42,085 nt of DNA from positions 1 to 42,085 of the forward strand of contig JAAYSQ010000056.1 in NCBI GenBank assembly GCA_012523925.1. The letters run 5' to 3'. The number at the start of each line of letters is the position of its first letter. Within the stretch, counting starts at the first letter, position 1. Positions 8,679-16,925 of the stretch are shown here, one piece after another. This DNA comes from Clostridiales bacterium (GTDB lineage Bacteria; Bacillota; Clostridia; Lachnospirales; Lachnospiraceae). The notes beneath the pieces are model-generated. The model had not been told where the DNA came from. It did not search any database and was given only the letters and a program-made list of their open reading frames with translations. The translations under genes were made by a program, and so were the position numbers.

Positions 8679-9548
8679 ATGAAGTTACTTACTAGAAAAG
8701 CTTATGCGAAAATAAATCTCGGCTTAGATGTACTGCGGAGAAGAGAAGACGGTTATCATGAACTTCGCATGATAATGCAAACCATCGATCTATATGACAA
8801 GGTCAAGATTGAATTAAATGATTCCGGGAAAATTACAGTGAAAACGAATTTACCCTATCTACCAACTGACCGCAGGAATCTAGTTTACAAAACAGCACAA
8901 ATATTTATGAAGCGTTTTGGGATTCGCAAAGGAGTTAAAATCACACTTGATAAAAATATACCCGTAGCCGCAGGTTTGGCTGGAGGTAGTGCAGATGCTG
9001 CTGCCACCCTATGCTTACTTAATGAAATATTTCAAATCGGGCTTTCTGAGAGTGAATTAATGGAGCTTGGAGTAACTCTCGGAGCAGATGTTCCCTACTG
9101 CATTCAGATGGGTACTGCCCTATCGGAAGGGATTGGTGAGATTCTCACCCCTTTAAAGCCGATACCAGATTGCTTCATATTACTTGTAAAACCAAATATT
9201 AGCGTATCCACAAAATATGTATATTCTAATTTGAAACTAACACCCTCCCTTAAACACCCGGATATCGATAAAATGTTGCTTGCTATTGATAAGGGCGATC
9301 TATATGAGCTTACGCGTCATATGGATAATATACTTCAGACAGTTACCATTTCAAAGTATCCTATTATCACAAAAATCAAGAATCAAATGTGTGAACTAGG
9401 AGCATTAACTGCCCTTATGAGCGGAAGCGGACCCACAGTCTTTGGTATATATGATAATGAAAGTCTGGCAGAGAATGCCTTAGACTATTTTAGAAAGTCG
9501 GGTCTTGGAAAACAGATATTTTTAACGAAACCATACTGGCCAGATTAA
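8679..9548 (+). CDS. ispE: 4-diphosphocytidyl-2-C-methyl-D-erythritol kinase
   Basis: GHMP kinase that phosphorylates the 2-hydroxyl of CDP-methylerythritol in the MEP route to isoprenoids, including the undecaprenyl carrier of the cell wall. The start is the ATG at 8679 behind TGGAGG; a more upstream in-frame ATG would begin inside the terminator region. The 289 residues show AYAKINLGLDV (9-19, catalytic Lys11), the ATP loop PVAAGLAGGSADAA (95-108), GADVPY (135-140, catalytic Asp137) and the C-terminal LMSGSGPTVFG motif. Length is normal for IspE. The MFS gene follows after 24 bases and may be cotranscribed. Confidence 0.96.
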   Translation: MKLLTRKAYAKINLGLDVLRRREDGYHELRMIMQTIDLYDKVKIELNDSGKITVKTNLPYLPTDRRNLVYKTAQIFMKRFGIRKGVKITLDKNIPVAAGLAGGSADAAATLCLLNEIFQIGLSESELMELGVTLGADVPYCIQMGTALSEGIGEILTPLKPIPDCFILLVKPNISVSTKYVYSNLKLTPSLKHPDIDKMLLAIDKGDLYELTRHMDNILQTVTISKYPIITKIKNQMCELGALTALMSGSGPTVFGIYDNESLAENALDYFRKSGLGKQIFLTKPYWPD

Positions 9549-9572
9549 AATAGAAGAGGAAGGTAACCACTT

Positions 9573-10826
9573 ATGACAAAACTATATACATATAAGAATA
9601 CAACCTATGCATGCTACAGAGGATATATTACTCAGGCAATTATTAATAACTTAGCACCTATACTATTTATTATTTTCCAAACCAATTATCATATTTCCTA
9701 TGATAAAATAGGGCAACTAATCTTAATTAACTTTGGAACTCAGCTGATTACAGATATCTGGGCTACTAAGTATGCGGACCGTTTCGGATACCGAAAATGT
9801 ATGGTGGCTGCCCATGCATTAAGTACTGCAGGTCTTCTATCTTTAAGTATTCTGCCCCAGCTCCTGCCCTCACCTTATCTTGGTTTAGTAATTTCAGTAG
9901 CCATGTATGCTATTGGAGGTGGTCTCATTGAAGTGATCATCAGTCCAATTATTGAAGCATTACCGAATGATAATAAAGAATCTGCAATGAGTCTATTACA
10001 CTCATTTTACTGTTGGGGGCAGATGGCAGTAGTCCTTATTAGCACCATCTTATTACAAGTGATTGGACGAAATATGTGGTTCATTCTCCCTCTGTTATGG
10101 TCGCTATTTCCTCTATATAATTTATTTCAGTTTCTCCGTGTTCCCATCCTCCCTCTTGTTCAGGAAGGAAGCGGAATGAAATTAAAAGAACTATTTTCAC
10201 ATCCTGGTTTTTATCTATCAATGTTACTTATGATATGTGCGGGAGCAAGTGAATTAAGTATGTCTCAATGGTCATCCCTTTTCGCAGAACAAGGGTTACA
10301 AGTTCCAAAACTCGTAGGGGATATGCTAGGGCCAGGTCTTTTTGCACTATTTATGGCGATTGGTAGAACAATCTATGGATATTATGGCGAGCGACTTCCT
10401 ATTAAGGGCTGTCTGATTGCTAGCAGCGCCCTCTGTATAGTTACCTATCTTGCTACCGTATTAAGCCCGCATCCACTACTTTCCTTATTAGCTTGCAGTT
10501 TGACTGGTCTTTCCGTAAGCTTGATGTGGCCGGGTACTTTCAGCCTATCTTCTGCAGCCTATCCAAAAGGCGGAACCCTAATGTTTGGTATCCTTGCCAT
10601 CTGTGGTGATATAGGATGCGCTATTGGTCCATGGATAGCTGGTATTCTATCAAACTATATCCAAAAGGCGGGGCGGAGCCTTTCCATATGGATGAACCAA
10701 GGTCTTGATTTAGAACAACAGGGATTAAGGTTAGGTTTACTGGCTTGTACCATCTTTCCCGTATTGATGTTATTAGGACTTTTAACTTTTCATAGAAAAA
10801 AACTACACAAAATGCCATATAAATAG
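9573..10826 (+). CDS. Major facilitator superfamily transporter
   Basis: A 417-residue protein of 12 predicted membrane segments. The typical loop between segments 2 and 3 is visible as ATKYADRFGYRKCMV (about 64-78), a variant of the MFS GxxxDRxGRR motif. The segment with GGGLIEVIISPIIEAL and the second-half repeat with AIGRTIYGYYGERL resemble the FucP/YfkF-like sugar and drug efflux branch. The substrate cannot be read from the sequence. It starts 24 bases after ispE behind GAGGAAGG and ends at a bidirectional terminator. No regulator gene is adjacent. Confidence 0.85.
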   Translation: MTKLYTYKNTTYACYRGYITQAIINNLAPILFIIFQTNYHISYDKIGQLILINFGTQLITDIWATKYADRFGYRKCMVAAHALSTAGLLSLSILPQLLPSPYLGLVISVAMYAIGGGLIEVIISPIIEALPNDNKESAMSLLHSFYCWGQMAVVLISTILLQVIGRNMWFILPLLWSLFPLYNLFQFLRVPILPLVQEGSGMKLKELFSHPGFYLSMLLMICAGASELSMSQWSSLFAEQGLQVPKLVGDMLGPGLFALFMAIGRTIYGYYGERLPIKGCLIASSALCIVTYLATVLSPHPLLSLLACSLTGLSVSLMWPGTFSLSSAAYPKGGTLMFGILAICGDIGCAIGPWIAGILSNYIQKAGRSLSIWMNQGLDLEQQGLRLGLLACTIFPVLMLLGLLTFHRKKLHKMPYK

Positions 10827-10835
10827 CAATTCCAT

Positions 10836-10881
10836 AAAAAAAGCGTATGTAGATAGCAGTGCTATTCTATATACGCTTTTT
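10836..10881. terminator. Bidirectional intrinsic terminator
   Basis: AAAAAAGCGTAT pairs with ATACGCTTTTT, with an inner stem around AGATAGCA and TGCTATTCT. A-tract on the left and T-tract on the right serve both the plus-strand MFS gene and the minus-strand sipL gene that converge here. Confidence 0.85.
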
Positions 10882-10931
10882 GCTATTATAGCATTCAGTT
10901 TCGATTTGGCTAGAATTTGGCTAGACCCTTC

Positions 10932-12500
10932 CTACAGGACAGCATCTACTTTTTTCATTATGATGAGTTTATCTCCCTCTTCGATCATATCATCTTCCAT
11001 CTCATTGATGCTCATGATACTATCTACCGTGGTATAGTATTTCTTAGCTATATCCCACAAAGTGTCATTTGGTTTAACAACATAGCCAATTATACCAGGC
11101 ATATCCTGCAGTTTTTGTAGATCAAGATCAGCCACTTCAATGTCTGTAATAATTTCTTCCGTTATGCGATCAAATACGATAGTATTAAGACTAACAGTAG
11201 CTTTAACTTCTATTTCCTCACTATCAAGCATCATAACGCTAAGCTGATCTAGATTGGGTCTTATTTCATAATTACTATCCGGCTTTATACCCTTCACTTC
11301 GATCATCTGTACAAATGGAATTGCTCCTTTTACAGAATTGAGCGGGATACTGTCATCTTCAGATATATAAAGAATATCCGCTTCGACAACCCCTTCCACC
11401 TGTAGTTGATTTCCATCCGGAATGATCTCATCAATTTTAATAGCCCCATTAGCGTGGCAGATTTGCAGGATTCGAGGCTGACTCTCCAGAACACGAATAC
11501 GATCAGCTATACGATATTTACTATTGTTCTTAACTACTAAATTCTCGTAAACTGCTTCCTTAACAATCGGTGTTATCTCCTTAGATGGACTATAAATATC
11601 ACAAAGGATCTCTGGTTCTTCAATTTTATAAACTTTAATATCCATATCTAGGATAACTTCAATATCAAAGGCTCTTTCCTCTCCGTCCTCATCCGCCTTA
11701 ATTTCTATAAACTTGTCAGAAATACGGAACAATATATCCTCGATCATATCCTCATTACAGCCATTACATTCGATAACACCGCCAAATGGAATCTCAGTTT
11801 CATAGTATTCCATCGGATTTTCTTCATCCTCACTGGTATATAGGATAAAAACAGGTATTTCTCCTTTTATACTAAAGCGGTCTTCAAGCAATCTAACTTC
11901 TACATTATTCAAACCAATATCATGGTAAAGTAGAGTTGATATATTCCCTTTATTCGCAGGGAGAAGAATCTCATCCTTAATTCGGAAGGTATCCTTTCTT
12001 TTTACCCCCACATCGGTTATCTCGATCTTTTTGTTCATGTATTGAACATCTTCCGATCCTTCTACCATAACTGCGGTCTCTTCATCATAAAGTTCCTCTA
12101 CCGATACATTTAACTGAACAATGGATTTTACACTCAGTTTTCTAGAATTAATCATTCCTGTAGATAGATCTTCAAGCTCCCATTTTACAGTAGGATCATC
12201 ATCAGCACAGGTTAGATCCATATTAATAACTTCATCAAAAGGAATTTCTCCTGCAATATTATGTACTGGCCTTTGATCTTCACCGTTTAAATATAATACA
12301 TTAAATCTCAAAGCACCCTTGACAAGAAGTTTTCCATTCATTGCCTTAATATCAGTAATTCTAACTTCGCCCTGCTCCTTGATAATTTTATCGATGTCAG
12401 GTTTAACATCCGGTACATTAAAGTCATCGTCCAATGTAAGCTGCAGGGTACTCTTACATTTTAATTTATTCATATGAATATTCTTTTTAATTAACTCCAC
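10932..12500 (-). CDS. sipL: SipL-like spore coat morphogenesis protein (SPOCS/DUF3794 repeats plus LysM)
   Basis: Looks like SipL, the clostridial protein that binds SpoIVA and anchors the coat to the forespore membrane (known from Clostridioides difficile, where it replaces SpoVID). The 522 residues contain SPOCS (DUF3794) domains: an N-terminal one with LTLDDDFNVPDVKPDIDKI (about 22-40), a second around residues 160-260 (with VEVRLLEDRFSIKGEIPVFILY) and a third around 330-450 (with GNQLQVEGVVEADILYISE). The C-terminus is a LysM domain, GYVVKPNDTLWDIAKKYY, at about 466-517. Length and domain order match SipL. The start follows AAGGAGGG; the start codon reads GTG. In C. difficile the gene is under sigma-E, and a weak sigma-E-like site lies at 12566-12593. 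Confidence 0.88.
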   Translation of the reverse strand: MELIKKNIHMNKLKCKSTLQLTLDDDFNVPDVKPDIDKIIKEQGEVRITDIKAMNGKLLVKGALRFNVLYLNGEDQRPVHNIAGEIPFDEVINMDLTCADDDPTVKWELEDLSTGMINSRKLSVKSIVQLNVSVEELYDEETAVMVEGSEDVQYMNKKIEITDVGVKRKDTFRIKDEILLPANKGNISTLLYHDIGLNNVEVRLLEDRFSIKGEIPVFILYTSEDEENPMEYYETEIPFGGVIECNGCNEDMIEDILFRISDKFIEIKADEDGEERAFDIEVILDMDIKVYKIEEPEILCDIYSPSKEITPIVKEAVYENLVVKNNSKYRIADRIRVLESQPRILQICHANGAIKIDEIIPDGNQLQVEGVVEADILYISEDDSIPLNSVKGAIPFVQMIEVKGIKPDSNYEIRPNLDQLSVMMLDSEEIEVKATVSLNTIVFDRITEEIITDIEVADLDLQKLQDMPGIIGYVVKPNDTLWDIAKKYYTTVDSIMSINEMEDDMIEEGDKLIIMKKVDAVL

Positions 12501-12565
12501 AAATATCCCTCCTTAATATGGACATACGATGGATGCCTCTGTCATATCTTATTCGTACAAAAAAG

Positions 12566-12593
12566 GATTTATGATTTCATTCTTAGAATATTG
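12566..12593 (-). promoter_or_regulatory. Possible sigma-E type promoter for sipL
   Basis: On the minus strand CAATATT (12587-12593), a 13-base gap and CATAAATC (12566-12573). This resembles the sigma-E pattern (ATA about 16 bases before CATANNNT), but the final T is C. The context (sporulation gene, 65-90 bases upstream) is what makes it credible. Confidence 0.35.
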
Positions 12594-12638
12594 CAAAAAA
12601 ATAGGGCTAAACCGTAATTTAAATATCACGGCTTGCCC
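12594..12638 (-). terminator. Intrinsic terminator after veg
   Basis: On the minus strand GGGC...GCCGT pairs with ACGG...AGCCC, followed by TATTTTTTT. It lies 25 bases beyond the veg stop and separates veg from sipL. Confidence 0.8.
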
Positions 12639-12662
12639 AGTCTATCACTTATGTTCTCATTC

Positions 12663-12908
12663 TTATCTACATAAGATAAGCTCTACGTCTTTTGTTAATA
12701 CATCTGTATAGCTGTAGGATAATGTTCTTACAGGCATATCTTTTGTTTCTTGTATCTTAATTAAAAAGATGCTTGGGTAGGTTTCCGAAATTACGCCCTC
12801 TGTCTCGTCGATTTTATGCCTGCCTCTGTTTATCCTTACCTTAACCTTTTTACCGATTTGGTTAATAACAGCGTTTCTTACCTTGTTTACATCATTTTGC
12901 TTCATCAT
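12663..12908 (-). CDS. veg: Veg family protein
   Basis: An 81-residue protein of the Veg (DUF1021) family, a small beta-barrel protein that in Bacillus subtilis stimulates biofilm formation. It begins MMKQNDVNKVRNAVINQIGK and shows the family block KVRINRGRHKIDETEGVISE (about 25-44), with the typical YPSIFLIKI beta segment after it. I choose the ATG at 12908 because AAGGAG sits 7 bases before it; an upstream in-frame TTG lies before that site. It has a near-consensus vegetative promoter at 13020-13049 and its own terminator, so it is probably highly expressed as a single gene, as in Bacillus. Confidence 0.92.
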   Translation of the reverse strand: MMKQNDVNKVRNAVINQIGKKVKVRINRGRHKIDETEGVISETYPSIFLIKIQETKDMPVRTLSYSYTDVLTKDVELILCR

Positions 12909-13019
12909 TATTTTTCTCCTTACCAATGCTTTCTGATTCCATGTATGAACCTATGCCATTCAATAGAATTTAAAGCATAAATTGAAATAACTCTGTTACA
13001 AATAATATGCATCGTTTAA

Positions 13020-13049
13020 ATTATAACATAAAACTTTATTGTTTGTCAA
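13020..13049 (-). promoter_or_regulatory. Strong sigma-A promoter for veg
   Basis: On the minus strand TTGACA (13044-13049), an 18-base spacer and TGTTATAAT with a perfect -10 TATAAT (13020-13025). Both hexamers are consensus. The leader is about 100 bases. The veg promoter is also exceptionally strong in Bacillus. Confidence 0.88.
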
Positions 13050-13422
13050 TAAATATTCTGACAATTCAATCAACTGTAATTATATTGTACCTAAAAAATC
13101 GCCTATTGACTTATTGTATTTTTGTTGAATATCATGGAATATTTTCACAAAATAACATGTTTACACTATTTTACATTAATTATATTGCACAAAAGCAGGA
13201 AGTGATTTTCACTTTTGACCATCAATCTTACAAAATTCAAATTTCCACAATATATAGTTTATCTAAACTTTTAACCAACAAAATATAGTCTTTTTCCATA
13301 CATTTTTCCATTATTTTGCCAGATAATATGTCCTAGACTTTAAGCCTTAGGTTTATTTTCTACTCAAATGGGACCCCTCATTTCTAAACAGATTAAAAAT
13401 GATGAAGTCCCCATATTAGAAC
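13050..13422. other. AT-rich intergenic stretch between veg and the PrcB-like gene
   Basis: About 370 bases, very AT-rich. Open frames here have no ribosome binding site and low-complexity translations, so I call no gene. An imperfect hairpin at about 13370-13415 (ATGGG/CCCAT ends) may help end the minus-strand lipoprotein gene, but it lacks a T-tract. Confidence 0.6.
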
Positions 13423-13839
13423 TTATTCAAAAACAACTCTTTTATCCATAAACTCAATTTTAACTACTACGTACGGATAAGTAACACCTTGAGCAACTAA
13501 ATCCTCCTGTGAAGGTCCAATTAAATTGGTATCGATATAAATCGCATTACTCGTTAAGTACAATTCATCTACAGCAATACTATAACCCCCACTATTCTGC
13601 TGCCCGTATCCAACCACAATATATAAATAATCCTTGTTGGAATAGGTCAATTTGAATGGTTTCTCTTTCTTTTCGTCGATAATTTCCTTTAACTCACCGG
13701 GTAGATCAGCATCCTCAACTACCGTAAATTCTAAATCTTTTAATTTCTTTATATCCGTATCCTCTGTCTTACAGCCACTAATTCCGAGAACTGTAATAAG
13801 CATCATAAGAAGCAGAATTAATATTCTAAGCCTTCTCAT
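13423..13839 (-). CDS. PrcB-domain lipoprotein
   Basis: A 138-residue predicted lipoprotein. A signal peptide (about 1-22) ends in a lipobox GISGC with the acceptor Cys23. The rest resembles the PrcB C-terminal domain family: FTVVEDADLPGELKEII, YLYIVVGYGQQNSGGYSI and VVKIEFMDKRVVFE. PrcB in Treponema is a subunit of a surface protease complex; in Firmicutes the domain occurs in stand-alone lipoproteins of unknown role. The start ATG at 13839 follows GGAGG at 5 bases; an ATG-like codon 12 bases earlier is inside that site. No protease gene is adjacent. Function beyond cell-surface attachment is inferred. Confidence 0.82.
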   Translation of the reverse strand: MRRLRILILLLMMLITVLGISGCKTEDTDIKKLKDLEFTVVEDADLPGELKEIIDEKKEKPFKLTYSNKDYLYIVVGYGQQNSGGYSIAVDELYLTSNAIYIDTNLIGPSQEDLVAQGVTYPYVVVKIEFMDKRVVFE

Positions 13840-13967
13840 ACTAACCTCCATAGAATAATCACTTATTTAATTCTATGATTCATAAGGACAAAAAATACTA
13901 TAACACTGTAGCTTTAAGCTCATTATTCATTACATCCTTTTGAAAGGTATAAATCTTTATCATTCGA

Positions 13968-13996
13968 TTGCATTATAAAATTTAATATATTATAAT
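13968..13996 (+). promoter_or_regulatory. Sigma-A promoter for azlCD
   Basis: TTGCAT (13968-13973), 17-base spacer, TATAAT (13991-13996). It gives a leader of about 125 bases that contains a hairpin (AGAAC, CCGC / GCGG, GTTCT at 14015-14037) and a short open frame before azlC. Confidence 0.75.
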
Positions 13997-14065
13997 CTAT
14001 CACAATATATAGAACCCGCTTCTTATGCGGCAGTTCTTGTATTTAACATTAGGTTGGAATTATAA

Positions 14066-14116
14066 ATGGCAGAAAATCATAAAGCCGTAGAAGATAGCGC
14101 AATCATTTCACAGTAA
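14066..14116 (+). CDS. Possible 16-codon leader peptide upstream of azlC
   Basis: ATG at 14066, behind AGGTTGGA, opens MAENHKAVEDSAIISQ and stops with TAA at 14114-14116, 12 bases before azlC. It is in the azlCD leader and downstream of a hairpin. It contains one Val and two adjacent Ile codons, which fits, but does not prove, a sensing role for branched-chain amino acids. It may also be chance or a remnant. Confidence 0.3.
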   Translation: MAENHKAVEDSAIISQ

Positions 14117-14128
14117 AGGAGTTTTATT

Positions 14129-14830
14129 ATGATCAACAAAAAAGCAGTATTAAAGGCTACCATACCATATACAATACCAGTGCTTACCGGATACTTGTGT
14201 TTAGGAATAGCTTATGGAATTTTGATGGATCGTATGGGTTTTCCTTTGTTTTGGACCCTTCTTGCCAGCCTATTTATATATGCAGGATCAATGCAATTTG
14301 TCACTATATCTTTATTAGCCGCCGGCTTTGATCCAATTGGAACCTTCCTGATGACCCTCATGGTAAATGCTAGACATATCTTCTATGGAATATCTATGCT
14401 GAAAAAATACCAAGGGATAGGAATATTGAAACCCTACCTTATACTTGCTCTAACTGATGAGACCTTCTCAATTGTTTGCTCCGAGGAACCCCCGGAAGGT
14501 ATTAACAGAACCTGGTTCTATTTTTTCATTACCTTATTAAATCATCTTTATTGGGTTACCGGATCCTTGCTAGGAGGTATTTTAGGTAGTATTATCACCA
14601 TTAATACAAAAGGACTGGACTTTGCCTTAACCGCATTATTTGTTGTTATATTCGTTAATCAATGGAAATCGACCACTAACCACCTTCCGGCACTCATTGG
14701 CGTCCTTAGTGCAATCACCTGCCGGCTCATCTTTGGTTCGAATGACTTTATTATTCCATCAATGGTCACCATCTTAATCCTAGTTACAGTATTAAAAAAA
14801 CCAATAATAAGGGGGAAGAAGAAGAATTGA
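14129..14830 (+). CDS. azlC: AzlC-family branched-chain amino acid exporter, large subunit
   Basis: Inner-membrane subunit of the AzlCD two-component exporter, known in Bacillus for export of branched-chain amino acids and the leucine analogue azaleucine. The 233-residue protein has about seven hydrophobic segments and the family signature GYLCLGIAYGILMDRMGF (21-38) followed by FIYAGSMQFVTISLLAAGF and MLKKYQGIG. The start ATG follows AAAGGAG. The small partner azlD overlaps its stop codon, indicating tight translational coupling. The promoter is at 13968-13996. Confidence 0.92.
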   Translation: MINKKAVLKATIPYTIPVLTGYLCLGIAYGILMDRMGFPLFWTLLASLFIYAGSMQFVTISLLAAGFDPIGTFLMTLMVNARHIFYGISMLKKYQGIGILKPYLILALTDETFSIVCSEEPPEGINRTWFYFFITLLNHLYWVTGSLLGGILGSIITINTKGLDFALTALFVVIFVNQWKSTTNHLPALIGVLSAITCRLIFGSNDFIIPSMVTILILVTVLKKPIIRGKKKN

Positions 14831-15162
14831 ACTTTACAACAACACAATTAATTATATTTTTTACAATTGTAATACTCGGAACCATTTTAACCAGAACACT
14901 GCCTTTTCTACTCTTTCCAGAAAAGAAGGAAATACCCAAATACATAACATACTTAGCGGATGTTCTTCCTTTTACCATCATAGGCATGCTGGTTGTATAT
15001 TGCCTAAAGGATATCTCCTTCTCACAAGCTCCGAATGGTTTTCCGGAACTTATTAGTATCGCTGTAATCATAGCCTTACATTTATGGAAAAATAATACTC
15101 TATTAAGCATTGGAGCCGGTACACTGCTCTATATGTTCTTAGTACAAGTTGTGTTTGTATAA
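14827..15162 (+). CDS. azlD: AzlD-family branched-chain amino acid exporter, small subunit
   Basis: Small partner of AzlC, 111 residues with three or four membrane segments and the typical AzlD start LIIFFTIVILGTILTRTLPFLLF. The initiation codon is TTG at 14827, within TTGA, where it overlaps the azlC stop; GGGGGAAG lies just upstream. No ATG start is possible at the right place. The usual AzlD motif with charged Arg in the first segment (TRTLPF) is visible. The pair is complete, with no sign of decay. Confidence 0.88.
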   Translation: MNFTTTQLIIFFTIVILGTILTRTLPFLLFPEKKEIPKYITYLADVLPFTIIGMLVVYCLKDISFSQAPNGFPELISIAVIIALHLWKNNTLLSIGAGTLLYMFLVQVVFV

Positions 15163-15236
15163 ATGGAATTAATATTAATAAATAATATTTTGCTAAGTAT
15201 ATACCATAGATATTTAAGATTAACAAAGATAAAAAA

Positions 15237-15346
15237 GGATTGTATTATCTTCTTTATGATATGCTAGCTTCAGATATACAAGTTTCTAATCTTATTGTTA
15301 CCTTGTATTCAGAAGAGAGCATATCCCTTTAAAAGATATACAATCC
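15237..15346 (-). terminator. Long imperfect hairpin, likely terminator of the HD-GYP gene
   Basis: GGATTGTAT at 15237 pairs with ATACAATCC at 15338-15346, and the arms continue with many matches (GATATGCT/AGCATATC, ATACAAG/CTTGTAT) for about 50 bases each side of a short loop. On the minus strand it is followed by TTTTTTATC. It sits between convergent azlD and the HD-GYP gene. The size is large for a plain terminator, so a degenerate miniature element is also possible. Confidence 0.6.
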
Positions 15347-15420
15347 TATTATTATCATTCATTTAAGATAATGGCACGGATATATAATATTTATTATTCT
15401 GAGAATTCATATTCCGCCTT

Positions 15421-16491
15421 TTATATAATCGCTTCGATACTCAGATTATGTTCTTTTGATAAATCAACAAAGGTATCTCCTACTTTAACCATTGGCCTTG
15501 ATAAGGATAGTCTATTGATCATAACCACGACTCCCTCACGACCATCACTTAATCGGACAAGATTATGCATATAGGATTCAACAATTCTCTCTAGGAAAAT
15601 CATAAGATACTTTGGATCATATTTTAAGAAACCTTCCAGTTCAAAGTTTTCTACAACATCAAAGGGACAGAAAGCCTCTCGGTAGCAGCGATTCGATGTC
15701 ATGGCATCATACACATCGGCAATTGCTATAATCTTTGCATGTTTTTCAATCTGGTTCGCAACAAATCCGTTAGGATATCCTGACCCATCACATCTTTCAT
15801 GATGCATGAGAGCAGAATATTTTACTGTTATATCAACGGGTAAATCCTTTAATAACTGATACCCTTTAATCGTATGGGATTTTATAATTTCAAACTCGTC
15901 CTCTTCCAGCTTTCCAGGCTTTTGAATAATCTCCTTCGGTATCAGCATCTTACCGATATCATGAAGTAGTCCCGCTAAGATTAGTGATTTGGTTTCCTCA
16001 TCAGAAAGCTTCAACCATCCAGCGAATATATTACATATCAAGGACACATTCATACTATGTATATAGGTCGTATCATCGTAGTTTCGTATTCCATGGAGCA
16101 TTTCTAATACATGTGCTCCATTACGCCCTTTATTAATGACTTTATTCATTTCTTCAAGCAATCTATCAATATTGATTTCTTCATTACCTTGGACGATTCC
16201 ATTAAAATTATCCTCAACACTATTCACCGTATCTACATAGGTCCTATTAAATTTCTTGAAGTCTTGGGAATTTCGAAGTGTTTGAATATAGGATTCCTCT
16301 TGGTTTTCTTCCTCCTCAGATTTCTGATATACATTAAAACCATAAATACTATAAAACCGTAATTTTGTAATTACTTTTTCATTTAGCTCGGTTCCCTTGG
16401 TGATTATTAGTTGATTATTCATTGTATAGATATCATTTGCTACAATCATCCCCGGTACTGCCTGGTCTGTACGTACTCTGAATATCTCCAT
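15421..16491 (-). CDS. HD-GYP domain protein, probable cyclic-di-GMP phosphodiesterase
   Basis: Cytosolic 356-residue protein. An N-terminal region (about 1-120) has no named domain I recognise and includes a Glu-rich stretch (58-67). The HD-GYP domain runs from about 125 to 300: H145 in THSM-like YIHSMNVS, HDIGK (177-181), SHTIKG (205-210), MHHERCDGSGYPNG (229-242) and IADVYDAMTSNR (257-268). These are the metal ligands and the GYP motif of active HD-GYP enzymes, which hydrolyse c-di-GMP to GMP or pGpG. The start is the ATG at 16491 behind AAGGGAG. No receiver or membrane sensor domain is attached, so the input is unknown. Related proteins can act on other cyclic dinucleotides. Confidence 0.88.
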   Translation of the reverse strand: MEIFRVRTDQAVPGMIVANDIYTMNNQLIITKGTELNEKVITKLRFYSIYGFNVYQKSEEEENQEESYIQTLRNSQDFKKFNRTYVDTVNSVEDNFNGIVQGNEEINIDRLLEEMNKVINKGRNGAHVLEMLHGIRNYDDTTYIHSMNVSLICNIFAGWLKLSDEETKSLILAGLLHDIGKMLIPKEIIQKPGKLEEDEFEIIKSHTIKGYQLLKDLPVDITVKYSALMHHERCDGSGYPNGFVANQIEKHAKIIAIADVYDAMTSNRCYREAFCPFDVVENFELEGFLKYDPKYLMIFLERIVESYMHNLVRLSDGREGVVVMINRLSLSRPMVKVGDTFVDLSKEHNLSIEAII

Positions 16492-16643
16492 AATATCTCC
16501 CTTCCACATTATCTTTAGTATAATACTTCTAATATCGCCCTATCTTTTAATTGTAGATTAACTGGGCAGTAATCTTTTCCCATAACATCCTTATTAATGA
16601 TACTATTTTTATTTAATGAGATTATATTATTTGGCGCTGCACA

Positions 16644-16901
16644 TTACCATCTAGAGTGTATTGCTGGACAAGCTCGCTTCTTAATTGCTGCACGATACTC
16701 AACAAAACAACCGCAGAGTCTGCAGATACCCTCATTCAAATTATCACAATCCAAACAAAGGCGTATTCTCTCCTGGTATAAGTTTTCATCAGCTTTTATT
16801 TCATCATCCAAACCATTTAGATAGATTCTCATATTCTCTATGAATTCATCCGGCATAATATCCTGCAAGAGGCATCTTTTACAAAATCGTTTATTTTCCA
16901 T
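16644..16901 (-). CDS. Small cysteine-rich protein (DUF6171-like)
   Basis: An 85-residue cytosolic protein with eight cysteines at 7, 10, 49, 52, 60, 63, 65 and 78. They form FCKRCLL near the N-terminus and CLDCDNLNEGICRLCGC later, which looks like two zinc ribbons or one treble-clef fold. It resembles the DUF6171 family of Firmicutes, function unknown. A short acidic helix lies between (residues 18-46). It follows DUF951 after 24 bases on the same strand; both small zinc-type proteins are probably one operon. It could bind RNA or iron, but nothing in the sequence decides this. Confidence 0.75.
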   Translation of the reverse strand: MENKRFCKRCLLQDIMPDEFIENMRIYLNGLDDEIKADENLYQERIRLCLDCDNLNEGICRLCGCFVEYRAAIKKRACPAIHSRW

Positions 16902-16925
16902 ATCTGTTATACTTTCCTTAATATC

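Noticed and set aside
13007-13288. Plus-strand 93-codon frame in the gap between veg and the PrcB-like gene
   Set aside because: It overlaps the veg promoter on the other strand, has no ribosome binding site and low-complexity AT-driven content.
16492-16560. GGCGATAT near 16535 as a sigma-D (flagellar) promoter for the HD-GYP gene
   Set aside because: Seven of eight bases match the -10, but I find no TAAA at the right distance and no other motility gene nearby.
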